Shown in pieces: positions 35,569-47,225 of a DNA stretch of 64,000 nt. The notes under the pieces were generated by a model, which was not told where the DNA came from, ran no database searches, and saw nothing but the letters and a program-made list of their open reading frames with translations. Made by a program: the position numbers and the translations under genes. Position 1 is the stretch's first letter, and each line of letters starts with the position of its first letter. This DNA comes from Hyposmocoma kahamanoa (lineage: Eukaryota > Arthropoda > Insecta > Lepidoptera > Cosmopterigidae), in the NCBI RefSeq assembly GCF_003589595.1, contig NW_020654810.1:14756386-14820385 (forward strand), written 5' to 3'.

Positions 35569-35844
35569 GTGATAGCCTAAAGAAAGAGGTCGCGGGTTCC
35601 ATTCCGGGTTCTACCTCTGTGTTTTCGGAATTCATGCGCGAAATTTGACTTGAAATTTACCATGAAATTTCATGCTGTGATGAAAATTGCATCATGGAAG
35701 AAGGTTCAAGATTCTCGGAAAACGTATGATATCCCCAAGCCGCATTGGGTGAGCGTGGCGGACTATGGCTTAAACCCTCGTCTTAAAGGAGACCCGTGCC
35801 CAGTAATGGGATGTATAAATTAATCGATGATGATGATGATGATA
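35569..35844 (+). mobile_element. tRNA-derived SINE family C, copy 1
   Basis: The head has a degenerate A box (gatagcctaaagaa) and a B-box region (gcgggttccattccggg). The 3' part reads gtggcggactatggc, then gacccgtgcccagtaatggg, and ends in a (GAT)n tail near 35828-35844. This head-and-tail order matches copy 3 at 45966-46222. Confidence 0.75.
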
Positions 35845-35924
35845 ATTAATTATAAGCAAGCTTTTCAATAATTTTTTTGTTCAGTGATGAGCTTACCTGC
35901 AATTAGGATACCTGCCTGCAATAA

Positions 35925-36020
35925 GTCCCCAACTCGCATTTGGCGAGCTTGACCTAAACCCTCACCTGAGAGGAGACTCGTGCCCAGAAGTGGAACCTAT
36001 AAATGGGTTGACGATGAGGA
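35925..36020 (+). mobile_element. tRNA-derived SINE family C, copy 2 (3' fragment)
   Basis: Only the 3' part is present: ttgacctaaaccctcacc, gagactcgtgcccagaag, aatgggttgacgatga. It lies about 80 bp after copy 1 in the same orientation. Confidence 0.65.
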
Positions 36021-36928
36021 TAAAGAGGATATTGTCACTCTAATTATTGCACACACAGGTCTACATTTGCGCAGAGGCAATGCTTTCCTGCTTTAAAAAT
36101 TGGGTCAGTGCACAATAAGTTCCAATGCAAAAGCCTTAAATGATAAGTCACAGTAACGCTGCCTTGGAACATTGTAAGGTCGTGCTTAACGTAGAGTTCG
36201 AGTAGTGCTGTGCATTCCGACAGATAACTAGGAAATAGTTGTTACAATTTCCCGACGAGCGGGGTCGCGTCGCATTTAAAGCGAGCTTATCTCGCCGTGG
36301 TGCAAATAAACTTACGCCTATCCTACATCGTTTTAGTGTTTTCAACTGGCAAACTAAATGTTCTTAGATATGCATAACTCTGCCACAAGGTACATCAGTT
36401 CAATTTAATATGTTACAGTAAGTAAATAGTAAATTCAATAAAATGTAGGAATGGCGATAACCTTAGATATCAATAAAACTTGATTTTATGGGTAGTATAT
36501 TTACAGATCTAAGTAAATGCAAATGAACTGTTTCGTTTCATTATTCTCGAAAAACTTTTTAAAGCGATTTGATGTAAATTAAAAAGGCGGGAGGAAAGAG
36601 GAGAGAGACGTTTAAAAGGCAACTGTTTTTTTGATAGAGATCGTAAATAGCTATGGATCGTAATCTTTAATGTGTAGGGTCATTAGATTTACACATACCT
36701 ACTTTTCCCGTTATTGCAAATGAAATACTTATTTGTTACCAATTAAGTCGATGTAAATCAGGTTTTGGTTGAAACGGATATTGCTTTAGAGGTATCTTTA
36801 GGTACTGTGATTCAATTACCCACACGCCATGCCTCGTCTAAATAAATTTATTTAAAAGCCATTGTATCTTTTGATAGAGATAAACTGTATTTATCATGCT
36901 GATATTTTTTAATAAAATATTTTCGTAT
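36021..36928. other. AT-rich non-coding DNA
   Basis: No recognised gene; a 65-codon frame (36148-36345, minus) lies in a slightly GC-richer patch. Confidence 0.4.
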
Positions 36929-36969
36929 CGTAAAGTACTTAAAGTACTCTTTACTTTAAGTACTTTACG
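36929..36969. repeat. Perfect 18-bp hairpin
   Basis: Arms 36929-36946 and 36952-36969 match fully around the loop ctctt. Each arm contains two aagtact-type units. Confidence 0.8.
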
Positions 36970-37034
36970 ACACGTAACATATTTTTGTAATTCCAATGTT
37001 GACAATATAAAGCACTGTGATGTATTTATTATGT

Positions 37035-37079
37035 ATTTGGTTCGAAATACACAGTAATACAGTGTATTTTGAACCAAAT
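37035..37079. repeat. 18-bp hairpin, one mismatch
   Basis: Arms 37035-37052 (atttggttcgaaatacac) and 37062-37079 (gtgtattttgaaccaaat) pair with 17 of 18 positions. It lies 65 bp from the previous hairpin. Confidence 0.75.
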
Positions 37080-37534
37080 TGAATTCGTAGTTTGATGCCG
37101 AGAACAAGCGTTGTAAAATTTTATGAATCGTCATCATTAGAGGGTTTTTAGGTAGGTACTTAGAGCTATGGTAGGTATCTAAAACAGGCTCATAACAAGA
37201 TCAAATAAATATTTTCACTATACTCGAGGTATAATTTAACTTTAATAAAATTTTTTAGAAGACCGCTAATGATTATGATCTGTAAAAGACCAAAACAATG
37301 TATTTACTTACGGTCAGAACTTGTGTGCCGCTGATACAGACAACTACCGCTTATTTTTAATAAAATTTACGATCAAAAGAGAATGTGTTTAAATTAGGTG
37401 CAGTAAATAGTGCACGTCTATTTTTTTATTGGTTTTTAGGTATGCACACAATGACAATGTAACCGGTACACAAGTTCAAACTAAAAAAATCTCTGGGAAG
37501 CCATGTTGGAGAGAGTTAATCTAACCATTGGGTC
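37080..37534. other. AT-rich non-coding DNA
   Basis: No recognised feature. Confidence 0.4.
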
Positions 37535-37700
37535 GTGTCCAACGGGGGCGAAGTCAACTTGGTCCAATTCAATGCTTCTAAATAATTTTCCCTGAAATGG
37601 AGTCCACTTCGACCATCTCCATGGAATCTCCGACGACTACCAGCCAGTTATACCAACGTAGTTCACATACTACCATCAGACGAAATTGTGACCTAACGAG
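37535..37700 (+). pseudogene. Jockey-type RT fragment (thumb region)
   Basis: The plus-strand reading VNLVQFNASK corresponds to the segment after the YADD box in Jockey-group RTs and to YLVKFNATKT at about 49240 in this window. Downstream residues are only loosely similar and contain a stop. No other part of the element remains here. Confidence 0.4.
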
Positions 37701-37787
37701 AGTGTTATGATATGACATAAAACCCGCTCAATATTAAAAAAAAAATTCCGTAAATGAGAGTTACAGCAGAGCACGTTTCACATTTTT

Positions 37788-38227
37788 AACCGACTTCAAA
37801 AAAGGAGGAGGTTCTCAATTCGATTGTATTTTTTTTTGTTTTTTTTTTGTATGTACGTTACGCGATAACTCCGGTATTTGTGAACCGATTTTCATAATTT
37901 TCTTTTTTTGTTGGAAAGGGCGTACTTCCACAGTGCAGTGGTCCCATTTCATTTTGAAGGAAATCATCCACCTCTAAGGGTGGCTGTTCATCCATGAAGA
38001 TTCATTTTTATAAATAGCGCCTAAATTTTCTTAAGGAGCAATTATTTTAATGGTTGATTTTGCTATTTCTCCAATTTAAGGCGTTTTTCTCTCAATATTC
38101 TTTGAGTAGTGAGAACCGATTTTTATTATCTCCAGTGTCAAGTCCTGTATAGTGGCGAATTTAAGGATTTATTGAAATAAAACTTAGGAAATAGACGTAA
38201 TTTCACGTACTTTTGAGGTCGGTTTTT
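37788..38227 (+). mobile_element. MITE family E, copy 2
   Basis: Starts aaccgacttcaaaaaagg and ends ttttgaggtcggttttt, forming terminal inverted repeats of about 14 bp with one mismatch. Internal phrases ttctcaattcga, gcgataactccgg and gtgaaccgattttcat are shared, in reverse, with copy 1 at 7257-7542. It is about 440 bp with no coding. Confidence 0.7.
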
Positions 38228-38398
38228 TTAGTACTCTGTACTGAGATTATAATAGGTACATAGCACGATACGGATTAGACACAAGACTTATTAATAAATA
38301 ATTTGCCTAATTAACTAAAATAAATGTAACAAAAATGGCGCATTTAGAGTATGCGCTGTGCTATTACGTAATATTGTCTTTATACATATTGTTACAGC

Positions 38399-38606
38399 TT
38401 ATTGTCGTCCCACTCAAAGTGCTACGACGCTGATTTCTGTGAGACCGGTAACAGCATACTCGCGGCACGGAACACAGCAGACGCAATTTACTAAGTAGGT
38501 ACAAATGGTACCACAACAAGCTACACATTGGCGTATCTTGCTCCGTTGCACTTGAGATGGAGGAAATATCCGAACAAAGGGTACAGCTTGATGTGCTGTT
38601 TGTATA
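38399..38606. repeat. Two adjoining short repeats (families G and F)
   Basis: At 38405-38465, the block gctacgacgctgattt then gaccggtaacag is related to 45838-45898 (family G). At 38511-38606, caagctacacatt, cttgctccgttgcac and tacagcttgatgtgctg match the family F element at 26031-26121, with inverted ends. Confidence 0.5.
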
Positions 38607-39598
38607 ATAAGATTGATTTGAAATTAATAAGTTTGGTAACAATTAAATACACGACAAATAGAAACGTAAATGTCCCCGGTACATCAACAGCTACGTTTCA
38701 TATTTTTGAAGAGTTAACAAATACTCTTTGAACATTATTTTTAAAACAAACAGTGATTTACAGATTCAGTCAGTCATATACCTTTTTATTCTTTCTCATG
38801 ACCTATTTTCTTTGAACTAAATGAAAGGTACATGATACGAATAATGATTTTTTTGTTGGTTAACCGAACAAAATATTTCATTTATTTACCTAATTTAGGA
38901 AATAGTCTGATTAGGTTTATTAGTTAAATATAGTTTTTCAATATTCAAGCGATGAGACGTCGCTTCCACCAGACAAAAAACAATATTGGCGAAGAACAGA
39001 GAAAGACAGCACGTTTCTGTTTCAGGAAACAATACAATAAAATTATGGTCCATAATTCACCATCGACTTTACCGCTGTAGGGTACCTCATATTAAGTGCG
39101 CATTTACTAGCGATAGCGTAAGCGATTTAACTTCTTTTGAGAAAAATATTATTATATTTCCTAAAGCGCTTTCCTTTGTTTTTGTTTCTTTTTTGATCCA
39201 ACATCATTTTCACCAACTCAATGTGCGCCACAGGTGGCTGAGAAAACGAAATACAACGTTTGTTTTCACTTTTGTTTACACTCTACAAGTCTACATATAT
39301 AAAATGCCTAAGTTCATAATGAGATTTTGACATTCCTAGAAGGATATACTATTTTGGAGAAGAAACAAATTACAAATGCACAGCAGTAAGAAAGAAGAAT
39401 GAAACGTTTATTCAGCTTATTAAGACTCAAACAAACAAAACAAATTAATGATTACATAATATAAACTGAAAAGCTGGTTTTCAGTTGGAACAGCTTCCAT
39501 AAGATGCTATGGCACGAAAGTACTAACGTAGTTAACACTAAGATTATAATATATAACTTGAAATTTGATTAAATCAAATAGAAAAATTACTAACAATA
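38607..39598. other. AT-rich non-coding DNA
   Basis: Short frames at 38528-38731 and 38986-39330 (plus) show no motif. Around 39395-39415 the minus strand reads gaataaacgtttcattc, which looks like the polyadenylation region of an unidentified minus-strand element. Confidence 0.35.
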
Positions 39599-39784
39599 GG
39601 AATTATTACATGAATTGAATGTATGTATATAAAATACTGCACTTGTTAGGAATTAGTACATGAAATGATTGTATATAAAATAATGCACTTGTTATTAATT
39701 ATTACACGAATTGAATGTATATGAAATACTGCCCTTGTTAGGAATTATTACATGAATTGGATGTACGAAACGCTGCACTCGTTA
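39599..39784. repeat. Four-unit tandem array, units of 44-50 bp
   Basis: Units start near 39599, 39649, 39695 and 39741. Each runs ggaattattacatgaattg, then a tgtat-rich block, then tactgcacttgtta. Units differ by a few bases and small length changes. The array ends exactly at the target site of the retroelement that follows. Confidence 0.8.
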
Positions 39785-40221
39785 GACATTTTTTTTTAAT
39801 CTAAATTTAAGGATCATTACTGTGTATTTTACATTGTATGGTATTTTAATAGTAATGTCGCTCCGTAATGCTACTTAATTTATGCATCTAACCTAGGTTA
39901 AGACTATCTAAATATATTTTGTACAGTATCTTGGCTTCGTTCGACGACGGTACGGCCAGTATACTGTTACACCACCCAGTCCGCCGTAAGTTAACTGTAC
40001 TGCCCAACTGTCTCCTGAGTCTCTCGGTCCGAACACATTCCATCAAAACGTGGTAAATGTCTTCAATGACGCCGCAATTGCTACAATAAGGAGTTGGTGT
40101 AATGCCCATCAAAAAGGTAAACTTCTTTGAAGGAATGTGCCCAGAGCGCAACCTCAGAGCCGTCACAACGCCAAGTCTATTCATCAGACAGTTATCAATC
40201 CATGGAACTCGTTAGACATTT
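39777..40221 (-). mobile_element. Short 5'-truncated Jockey-type insertion with 15-bp TSD
   Basis: The 15-bp sequence actcgttagacattt occurs at 39777-39791 and 40207-40221. Directly after the left copy is a T run (to 39797), which is the poly(A) tail of a minus-strand element. The insert of about 415 bp thus contains only the 3' end of a retroelement, and both boundaries are defined. Confidence 0.8.
39888..40184 (-). pseudogene. Jockey-type ORF2 C-terminal tail (intact reading frame)
   Basis: The 98-residue frame carries VVTALRLRSGHIPSKKFTFL, then YCSNCGVIEDIYHVLMEC, the cysteine-histidine knuckle that follows RNase H in this group (C-x2-C-x7-H-x4-C). It then ends KILYKIYLDSLNLG, like the natural C-terminus. 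No stop or shift interrupts it, unlike the relative at 31413-32330, so this copy is younger. RT and RNase H domains are absent through 5' truncation. It has no independent function that I can support. Confidence 0.75.
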
Positions 40222-40602
40222 ATAAAGAAGAACTAGAAAAGGCTGCCATTATTGCCGCAAGCAATTCCTTCTGTTTAAGTTTACTTTTCTAAAAAAAAAT
40301 AAACAAAAATAAAAATCAACAAAAATTGTTACCTTGCCGTTTAGTTGGAACTCTAGATAGTACCGTTTTATTGGAACTTTAAACAAATGAATGGTTGACA
40401 GGTTGCGTAGGGGAGGGGGATATTATTCCATATTTTAGTAGACAACTAAGTCAATGTGGACAACGTATTTTACAGTCTAACTCGAACAAATAAGTCATTA
40501 TAATATTTGTTGTCGTAACTTGCAAACATTGATCTACCGTACCGGACTGTATTGACAGTTGTCAATCCTTGCAAATATTTTTAAAGTACTGAGCTCATTG
40601 TG
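40222..40602. other. AT-rich non-coding DNA
   Basis: No recognised feature. Confidence 0.4.
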
Positions 40603-40915
40603 AAAAAGTTCGTTCTTACCTTACCTATTTCTGCCGTCAAGCTGGCAGTGCGCGTTTGCGAATGATTTCGACTTAAACGAATGATAAAGCATTATTTGCC
40701 TATTCGAATGATTAGTATTTCCTATTAGTAACATTCAAAGTTGCGCAACGCTGTGTCAAGCATTATTGCGTTTCGGTTTTGAAGGGTAAGTGTGCAGGTG
40801 AAATTACAGGCATAAGGGACTTTTTAACTTATGTCTTAGTGTGACCTTTGCAATTTAAAGCTCTGAGCGGCACTTCTATGAACAGGCGTTACGTTTACAT
40901 GCTACACTTGTAACT
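40603..40915 (+). repeat. SINE-like repeat family A, copy 3 (interrupted)
   Basis: The 5' part (aaaaagttcgttc, ttacctatttctgccg) and the 3' part (gttttgaagggtaag, gaaattacaggca, ttaaagctctgagcggcac) match the family. About 90 bp of unrelated AT-rich sequence (roughly 40660-40750) separates them. The final cttgttc-cccgtcac block is missing. Confidence 0.6.
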
Positions 40916-41457
40916 TATTTACGTAACTTGTGGTTGCAAATTCTAAATATTTACTTATTACTACACAAATTAATTTTAGTTAACACTTTATCCAACCCAC
41001 TACTTCGTTGAGTCTATCGTTGTGGTCACAATTGTGACAACTTAGCACGATTTCCACGCAACGCAGCGGTGAGGTGGTTACCACTTTGGTGATATTGATC
41101 ATGACACTAACGACATTACCGCAGAAATACGGCTGACATAATTTTCAACAGTGATGTTTAATGGCTCAAAATCGAAAAACGAACGAAATAATTGTCGTCA
41201 ATGTGAAAACAATGTCTATTATAACATTTATCTTCGGAAAATGTCTGCTTCTACTTCATTTAGGTACTTTAAATAAACAATCTGGGGTATATCAGTGTTC
41301 ATGACGTCTAAATTAAGTTTAATTAAAATAAAGTTGCCCATGTTATGATGTTTCATAAGGACAGATATTGTAATATAATAAATATAAATAAAGTCGATTT
41401 TCCTCAGCGGGAACGAGCTCGGAGGGAAATTCCCAGAACTGTAAATTAATTATTGCG
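40916..41457. other. AT-rich non-coding DNA
   Basis: No recognised feature. Confidence 0.4.
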
Positions 41458-41812
41458 AACATCCCCCTTTACACAATCAGATCAGGAGCGTACATGATTG
41501 CGCGCGGGAAAGCATGCACGCGCAATCGTGCGCGATTACCTGTTTGAAAATTTTTAAGCTAACGTTCTTTCATGCAGGATTGCTCATGCTCGTTTATGTT
41601 ACAACGGAAAGAGCGTGTAAACTAGCGTGTAAAGGCTAATAGCGCAGGATTGATCGCATGAAACTTGCACGTGTTGGATTGCGTGATTACGCGCGACTGA
41701 TGACCGCAATCGCTCTGTCTTTCCCTTTTCCTTCCAACATCTTTACACGCGCGCTCAATCGCGCACGATTGCGGTATCACGCGCGATAGGGTCTGTGTAA
41801 AGCCCACTGTTA
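41458..41812. mobile_element. Probable MITE rich in CGCG and GATTGCGC words
   Basis: Left end has ccctttacaca and right end tgtgtaaagcccactg, a short inverted pair. The interior has many alternating CG words (attgcgcgcg, cacgcgcaatcgtgcgcg, ttacacgcgcgctc), unlike the AT-rich surroundings. No coding. A compositionally similar block is at 48716-48875. The superfamily is not clear because no target duplication was found. Confidence 0.45.
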
Positions 41813-44323
41813 TTCAATATTGTCTCTTCCTGTAAAGAGGTCATTGTCTGAAGTGGTAATATTAAAGAGCTTCACAAATCCCTATCCGATAGCACTCCTT
41901 TGAAACCAAATAATAGTGCAACCTTAGTACATCGATTGTGTATATATTCTTGCATAGCACGCATAACTTCATGCAGCCATAAACCGTCAATAAAATGATC
42001 TAGGTATTTTCAAAAATGTTTATATATTAAATGCTACGGAGCGCGGCATTCATGACAGACTCTACTGAAAATAAGTAGGTTGCGTGCTGTACTGAAAAGT
42101 TCCGGTCGTTATATAACATAAACGATCTGAAAACTGTGGGTCATTCATTGGCCGTCAATGAATGCAAACGGGCAGTTGCACTATGATAAGCCACATTAGC
42201 CCTTTCCGTCGACCCCGCGTTTTGAATCCCACACCCTACCTACTTCACCGGAACTCTACTACTGCATAGTTTTTGTGAAAGCAAATTTATTTCTTCCGTT
42301 ACGTGTGAGTTACGGGTCTTTTACACAAAATTTCCTTTCGCTGTGGTCCTAGTAGAAATTACGTTGCATTTTAAACGAGGAAGTGCATATTTAAGAGAAA
42401 TACTACAACGTGCTATATGCAAAATCACGAGGCGTGCGAGTGAAACGTACAGCCGGAACAGACGTTTCGACAAGTTTACTTAAGAAGGCTTGTATGTTTA
42501 CGTTAAATGTTTGAGTGTTTATATTTGAAATCTTTACATTTTGTAAAAGAATAACAATGCCGGTTGTTCTGTAACGCTTGTCAAGAAAATCACCATGGGT
42601 ACATGGGTAGAACAACTACAGGTTTTATAATTAAATAATATTTTTACTTATCTGAAAATGGAAGTTCATTGATTAAACTTAATTAACTTCACTTGCAGTA
42701 TGTCAATGTGGCTCACATTAAAATATCAAAACGTATATGTGGTACGTAGTTTCCAGGTCAGGTGCATTTACCATTTTGCATGGGGAGTGTTGGCCCGTTT
42801 CCAGAAGTCCTAGACAAAAGTTGTTCCTAATGAGGAGGAGTGCAGCCGATAGATTTGGATGTCCCGACTTGTAGCACTTATGGTACTCATATCTTCGCAT
42901 AACAGAAGGTTAAAGTTAAACGTTCTCAAATCAACCTACATGTAATATTCTGGTTATACAAGTCATTAGCGTTTGCAAGATGTGTTACAAGCAAATATAT
43001 CTGTATGAAAAAAGATAATATATTATCTACGGACATGACGAAACACTTTAAAGATGCATTACGTACATTGAAATACCTGTTACCAAGTCATTCGTGAACG
43101 TCTTTCCTTGTGCAGCTAAGTTCTCCATCACGCTACGAAACAAACTGATTGGGTTCATGGGTACATTTCTATCTTTCACGATGAATGTCTGCTAACATCG
43201 ATTTCGTCGTAGAACATATAACCTAACTTGGTATGGTTAGTAACTTGAAGTTATTTTTTAGTAAGTTAACAATCTAGTGCAAGTCATGCGCTTCCTAAAA
43301 TTCCCAAAAACCACTCAAATTTTGATAAGAAATATGTATTTTCATTATAAATTAAACGTTTTTTAATACACAATAATTTAATAATAATATTTTTTTTTTT
43401 TAAATAATTTGTCTTAAACTTTAAATACGTCTTTGGACTGAGATCTCAAATAAAGCTCGCTTAAATTGACCTTAAAATAATTTAAGGTCAATATTTAAAG
43501 CACAAATAAAATTATAATAGCACAGAGTAATATTAAAGATTATTATGGTAATTAAAGAATTTCACGAAAGTTTCTAATTTATAAGCCGTCAATAGAAGGG
43601 AACTTATTTGGTAAAAACTTCATGGAGCGCTTGGCACAATGAATATGTCATTCGCAAACTCGCCACCCGGTGATCGGTGATCGTATAGGAAACAAATGAA
43701 CAATCAACGCGAGTTTTCTTCTGTGATTTTGCAAATGGACGATATACGGTGGGGTGAGGTTAAAATGGGGATGGGGCCGTTGAATGCGAGTACAATGTGC
43801 TGTCGTGATGCAGCCGCCGCGCCGTCGTCGCTTTCCTCCCTTGCACTACAAGTAGGTACTCTGAACGTGAATCGCTTTACAAAAAAAGACGCAAAAGCCA
43901 TTTCGGTGTAAGTTTCACGATACATCGATATTTACAAAGACTGGTGTAACTTTTAAAATACATCAATAATTACAGTAATAAACCATTGGAACTATTCCAT
44001 AGGTACTTACTTAGTTTTGTTCCGTAAATGAAGACAAAACCAATTTTCGACTGTAGTTCGCAAAAGAGGTTTCTCGGAAACGCCAGCTAGATGCTGTTTA
44101 CTCAGGCTGTATTGACTTACTGTTCATTTAAATTTATGAACGTGTTAAGTTTGTTTTCTAAACAAATTTGACTTTATAATAAGGATATTTGTATTTCAGC
44201 AAATGTTTATAAAACGATCATATCTATAAACATATTAATAAGGGTTGTAAATTGTATATGTATAAAATTTTCAAACGTTGGTAAATATAAAAGAAAATTT
44301 CACTTCGATTCATATACGTGGGG
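41813..44323. other. AT-rich non-coding DNA
   Basis: Short frames at 42403-42615 and 42718-42900 (minus) and overlapping frames at 43696-43925 show no motif. The segment near 43795-43830 is locally GC-rich. Nothing else is supported. Confidence 0.4.
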
Positions 44324-44952
44324 CACACTATAAGTTTCCGGAAAGAGTAAGAAAAAAATACTATAAATGGTCACAAATAAATTTATTGTTTCTCAAAATA
44401 TTCTCCGTTAGCGTTAATGCACTTTTTCATATGAATGAACCAATGTTGAAAACATTTATGCCACTCCTCCGTGACAATCTCTGAAAATGATTTTTCATAC
44501 TCTTCGACAGCCTCTTCTGGTAATGAAAATCGTCGACCGCGTAACTGGTTCTTAATTTTTGGAAATAAATAAATGTCACAAGGTGCCAGGTCGGGACTGT
44601 ACGCGGGATGGCTCATAAGGTCAACGTTCTTCATCTTCAAAAATTAATTTGTCTGTCTGGCCGTGTGAGAACTGGCATTATCGTGGTGCAAGATGATACG
44701 GCGTTTACGGTTATTTTTACGGAGTTTGTCAATAACTTCCGGCAAACAAATGGTCGTGTACCAATCACTATTCACGGTACAACGATTCTCCAAAGCAACG
44801 GTAGCCACGTGTCCAGTTTTATTAAAAAAAGAAGCAATCATCCGCTTAGAGGCACTTAGCACGCGCGCCACTTTGGTTGGTTTAGACTCATCTCGAAAGA
44901 CCCATACGCTCGATTGTTGCTTTGTTGGTGAATACTCATCCCTAGTACCCAC
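44324..44952 (-). pseudogene. mariner transposase, 5'-truncated, with one in-frame stop
   Basis: mariner transposases excise and reinsert the element at TA sites with a DD34D catalytic triad. On the minus strand the product reads TKQQSSVWVF, then TGHVATVALENR, then HHDNASSH (second catalytic Asp), then PAYSPDLAPCD (third catalytic Asp) and finishes ANGEYFEKQ. The first catalytic Asp and the N-terminal DNA-binding domain are missing. Frames 44644-44952 and 44383-44640 are the same frame, separated by a single stop (taa on the minus strand) where the copy at 56 kb has a Glu codon. The 3' terminal repeat lies near 44324-44342 (cactataagtttccgg). Confidence 0.85.
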
Positions 44953-45835
44953 ATTTCACAACCCCGATCAAATGGTGGGTTTGACTCCCGAACGGTCGTA
45001 TCCATGTCCGTAATGCCGTGTCGACGCCCGAACGGCCGCGTCGTCACTAGAATCGGCCTAATGTTTTAAGTTTCCGCGTCGATAAGTGTAGAGACATTCG
45101 ACAGACAGTCGAAATATGAATGTGTTTTTTTTTTCAAATATATTATCATCTTCTGAATTTGTGTTCACTATTACACCATATCAAATCTTAATTGAAAAAT
45201 TAAGTTATGAGATTTAACTTATTCAGTTTTGCTGTATATAATGTTCCAATATGTGTTTAGTATTTCTTTACATCCTAGCACCTAATGGGTCAAACGCAGA
45301 AAAATGAACCAATACGAAAAAATGTAACTCAACTGTTACATAAGGAAACTGATACATAGAGTTGCGAACACATATGTCAAGGTCACTAGACTAATATCTT
45401 TATCTGACTTCTCATGTATTTAGTGAATTTTAAAAACTAAATTTTATAAAGATGTTTTAAGTAAGGGGACATGTAAATTTTACAAAGGTAATTTTTTTCT
45501 GCGTTTGACCCTAATATCACATATTGACAATTTTTTAACCGTTTTCTTTTTGTTATTTTGTTTAGTACATGGATAATTGGAAAATTATAAAGCACTAACA
45601 AAGGGAAGGAACGGAACATACATCGCTGAATTTGTTTGCAATTGTCAATTGAGTTACAGAGTGATTACAATTGCGATACATAATACTTATATAACATGAA
45701 AAAAAAAACATATTATCTGGATGATACTCACACACAACACGCAAACCAGAAGGTCTAAAAAACTATAACAGCTAATAATGAAGTAATAGGCCATAAAGTA
45801 TGCGTGCTGGGCAAAGGATTTCGTCATCCACTCAG
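44953..45835. other. Mixed block beside mariner, then AT-rich DNA
   Basis: The part at 44960-45060 is rich in CG words (gtcgacgcccgaacggccgcg) and replaces the expected mariner N-terminus. The remainder is AT-rich and without recognised features. Confidence 0.35.
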
Positions 45836-45900
45836 CTTGGTATTGTCTCAATGGAAGGGCTATGACGCTGATTTTCAGTGGATCCGGTAACAGAGAACAC
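45836..45900. repeat. Short dispersed repeat family G, copy 2
   Basis: Related to 38399-38465: ggtattgtctcaatgg, gctatgacgctgatttt, ggatccggtaacag. Confidence 0.45.
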
Positions 45901-45965
45901 ATTATGATATGAAACTTGTAGTATATAATAGTAATAGTAGTACGGTATCCATAATAAAATATGTG

Positions 45966-46222
45966 AGTGGTGATAGCCTAGTAGGAGAGCGATTGTTTCT
46001 TTATTAAGAGGGCGTACGGTTCGAATCCCTATAGCGGCATGTAGGTACCTATTTACTTTAGTTTCAAGTTATTTTTTAATTTGTTAATTTTTAGAAGCAA
46101 CACCTGTCACTAACAATGAAAAAAAAAAACATCGTGATGACTTGCACATTGAAGAAAGTTGTCAAACCTTGGAAATCAAGACCCGTGCCCAGTAGTGAGA
46201 GGTATAATGGGTTGATGATGAT
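45966..46222 (+). mobile_element. tRNA-derived SINE family C, copy 3 (best head)
   Basis: The head keeps a good A box (gatagcctagtaggagagc) and an exact B box (ggttcgaatcc) about 35 bases later. The 3' part reads aagacccgtgcccagtag and gggttgatgatgat. An A-rich run near 46120 lies between. It is a SINE; the head does not fold with a regular anticodon arm. Confidence 0.8.
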
Positions 46223-46907
46223 CTAATAAACAACAATATGCATAAAATATTGTATTTACATGGACATTTTTATTAACGAACATAAAATAATATAAATAGC
46301 GATTAACTTAACAACTACACAAGACATCTTACTTTCTGCAAATAAATGTAACTAGACAATAGACTCAAAATCCTTTGAACCTTTCCCCTATACCACAAAT
46401 TAATTAAGTAAATTCATAAAACGAAGTGGGTTTATTTGATCGTGTCTTTTGCGCAATATTAACTTAAAATTATTTAGGAATTCATCAAAATGACACTAAG
46501 TGTTTGTACTCGGATAACAAATTGTGATGAATTCCTAATAACTTTCATGTAATAAGTAGAATTTTGTTCAACTTAAGTATGAGTTCTGACCCAAATCGAC
46601 AGAATTAATCATGAATTACACGTGTAAGCAATGTTAGCATCATGATCTGCCGCCGTTAGTCGAAAGGGCGAATGGGACATTAAAAAAAATGTGTATACTG
46701 TCGTGATCAGTAAAACAGGCTGATCTGTCACTATTTTTATATTTTCCTAATTGGATAAGGTTTGAAGTTACCACAATAGAATTTTTTTTTTTAATTTTCA
46801 TTTCTTTAAACACTTTTTTTTCAGTTTGAGTTTTTGTCACAAGCGCCCTTTCAACTAAAATGCGGCAGTAATAGTTAGCTTATTGCTATTATTTATTCGA
46901 GATATTT
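46223..46907. other. AT-rich non-coding DNA
   Basis: No recognised feature; the 66-codon frame at 46640-46840 is low-complexity. Confidence 0.4.
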
Positions 46908-47225
46908 CCTTGTGAAAGAGTCGTCCAGGGAAGTACTGCCACCTTCAATCAATATGATCGAAGACTGCCACTTTACCTATTTCTGCCGCCAAAGCAGTAA
47001 AATTAGCATTACTGTGTTCCGGTGTTGAAGGGTAAGGGTGTGGGTGAAATTACAGGCACATGGGACTTGTCAATTGATGTCTCAGGAAGACGGGCGTCGC
47101 CGTAGCGGTGCCCCTCAGATCTTTGCGGTTTAAAGCTCGGAGTGGCACTGATACTGGCATGGATAGGCGTGTAGCTTATCATCAGGCGTACAACTTGTTC
47201 GTCCCGTCACTTGATATTATAAAAA
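46908..47225 (+). repeat. SINE-like repeat family A, copy 4 (full length)
   Basis: The most complete plus-strand copy. In order: cttgtgaaagagtcgtcc, ggaagtactgccacctt, tttacctatttctgccg, gcattactgtgttccgg, gggtgaaattacaggcac, gatgtctcagga, gggcgtcgccg, ttaaagctcggagtggcac, ggataggcgtgtagctta, caacttgttcgtcccgtcac and a final A-rich tail. It has no long ORF. No B box was found, so a tRNA origin is not shown. Confidence 0.7.

Noticed and set aside
39599..39784. CRISPR array
   Set aside because: Units are directly adjacent and similar over their whole length, without spacers; it is a simple tandem array.
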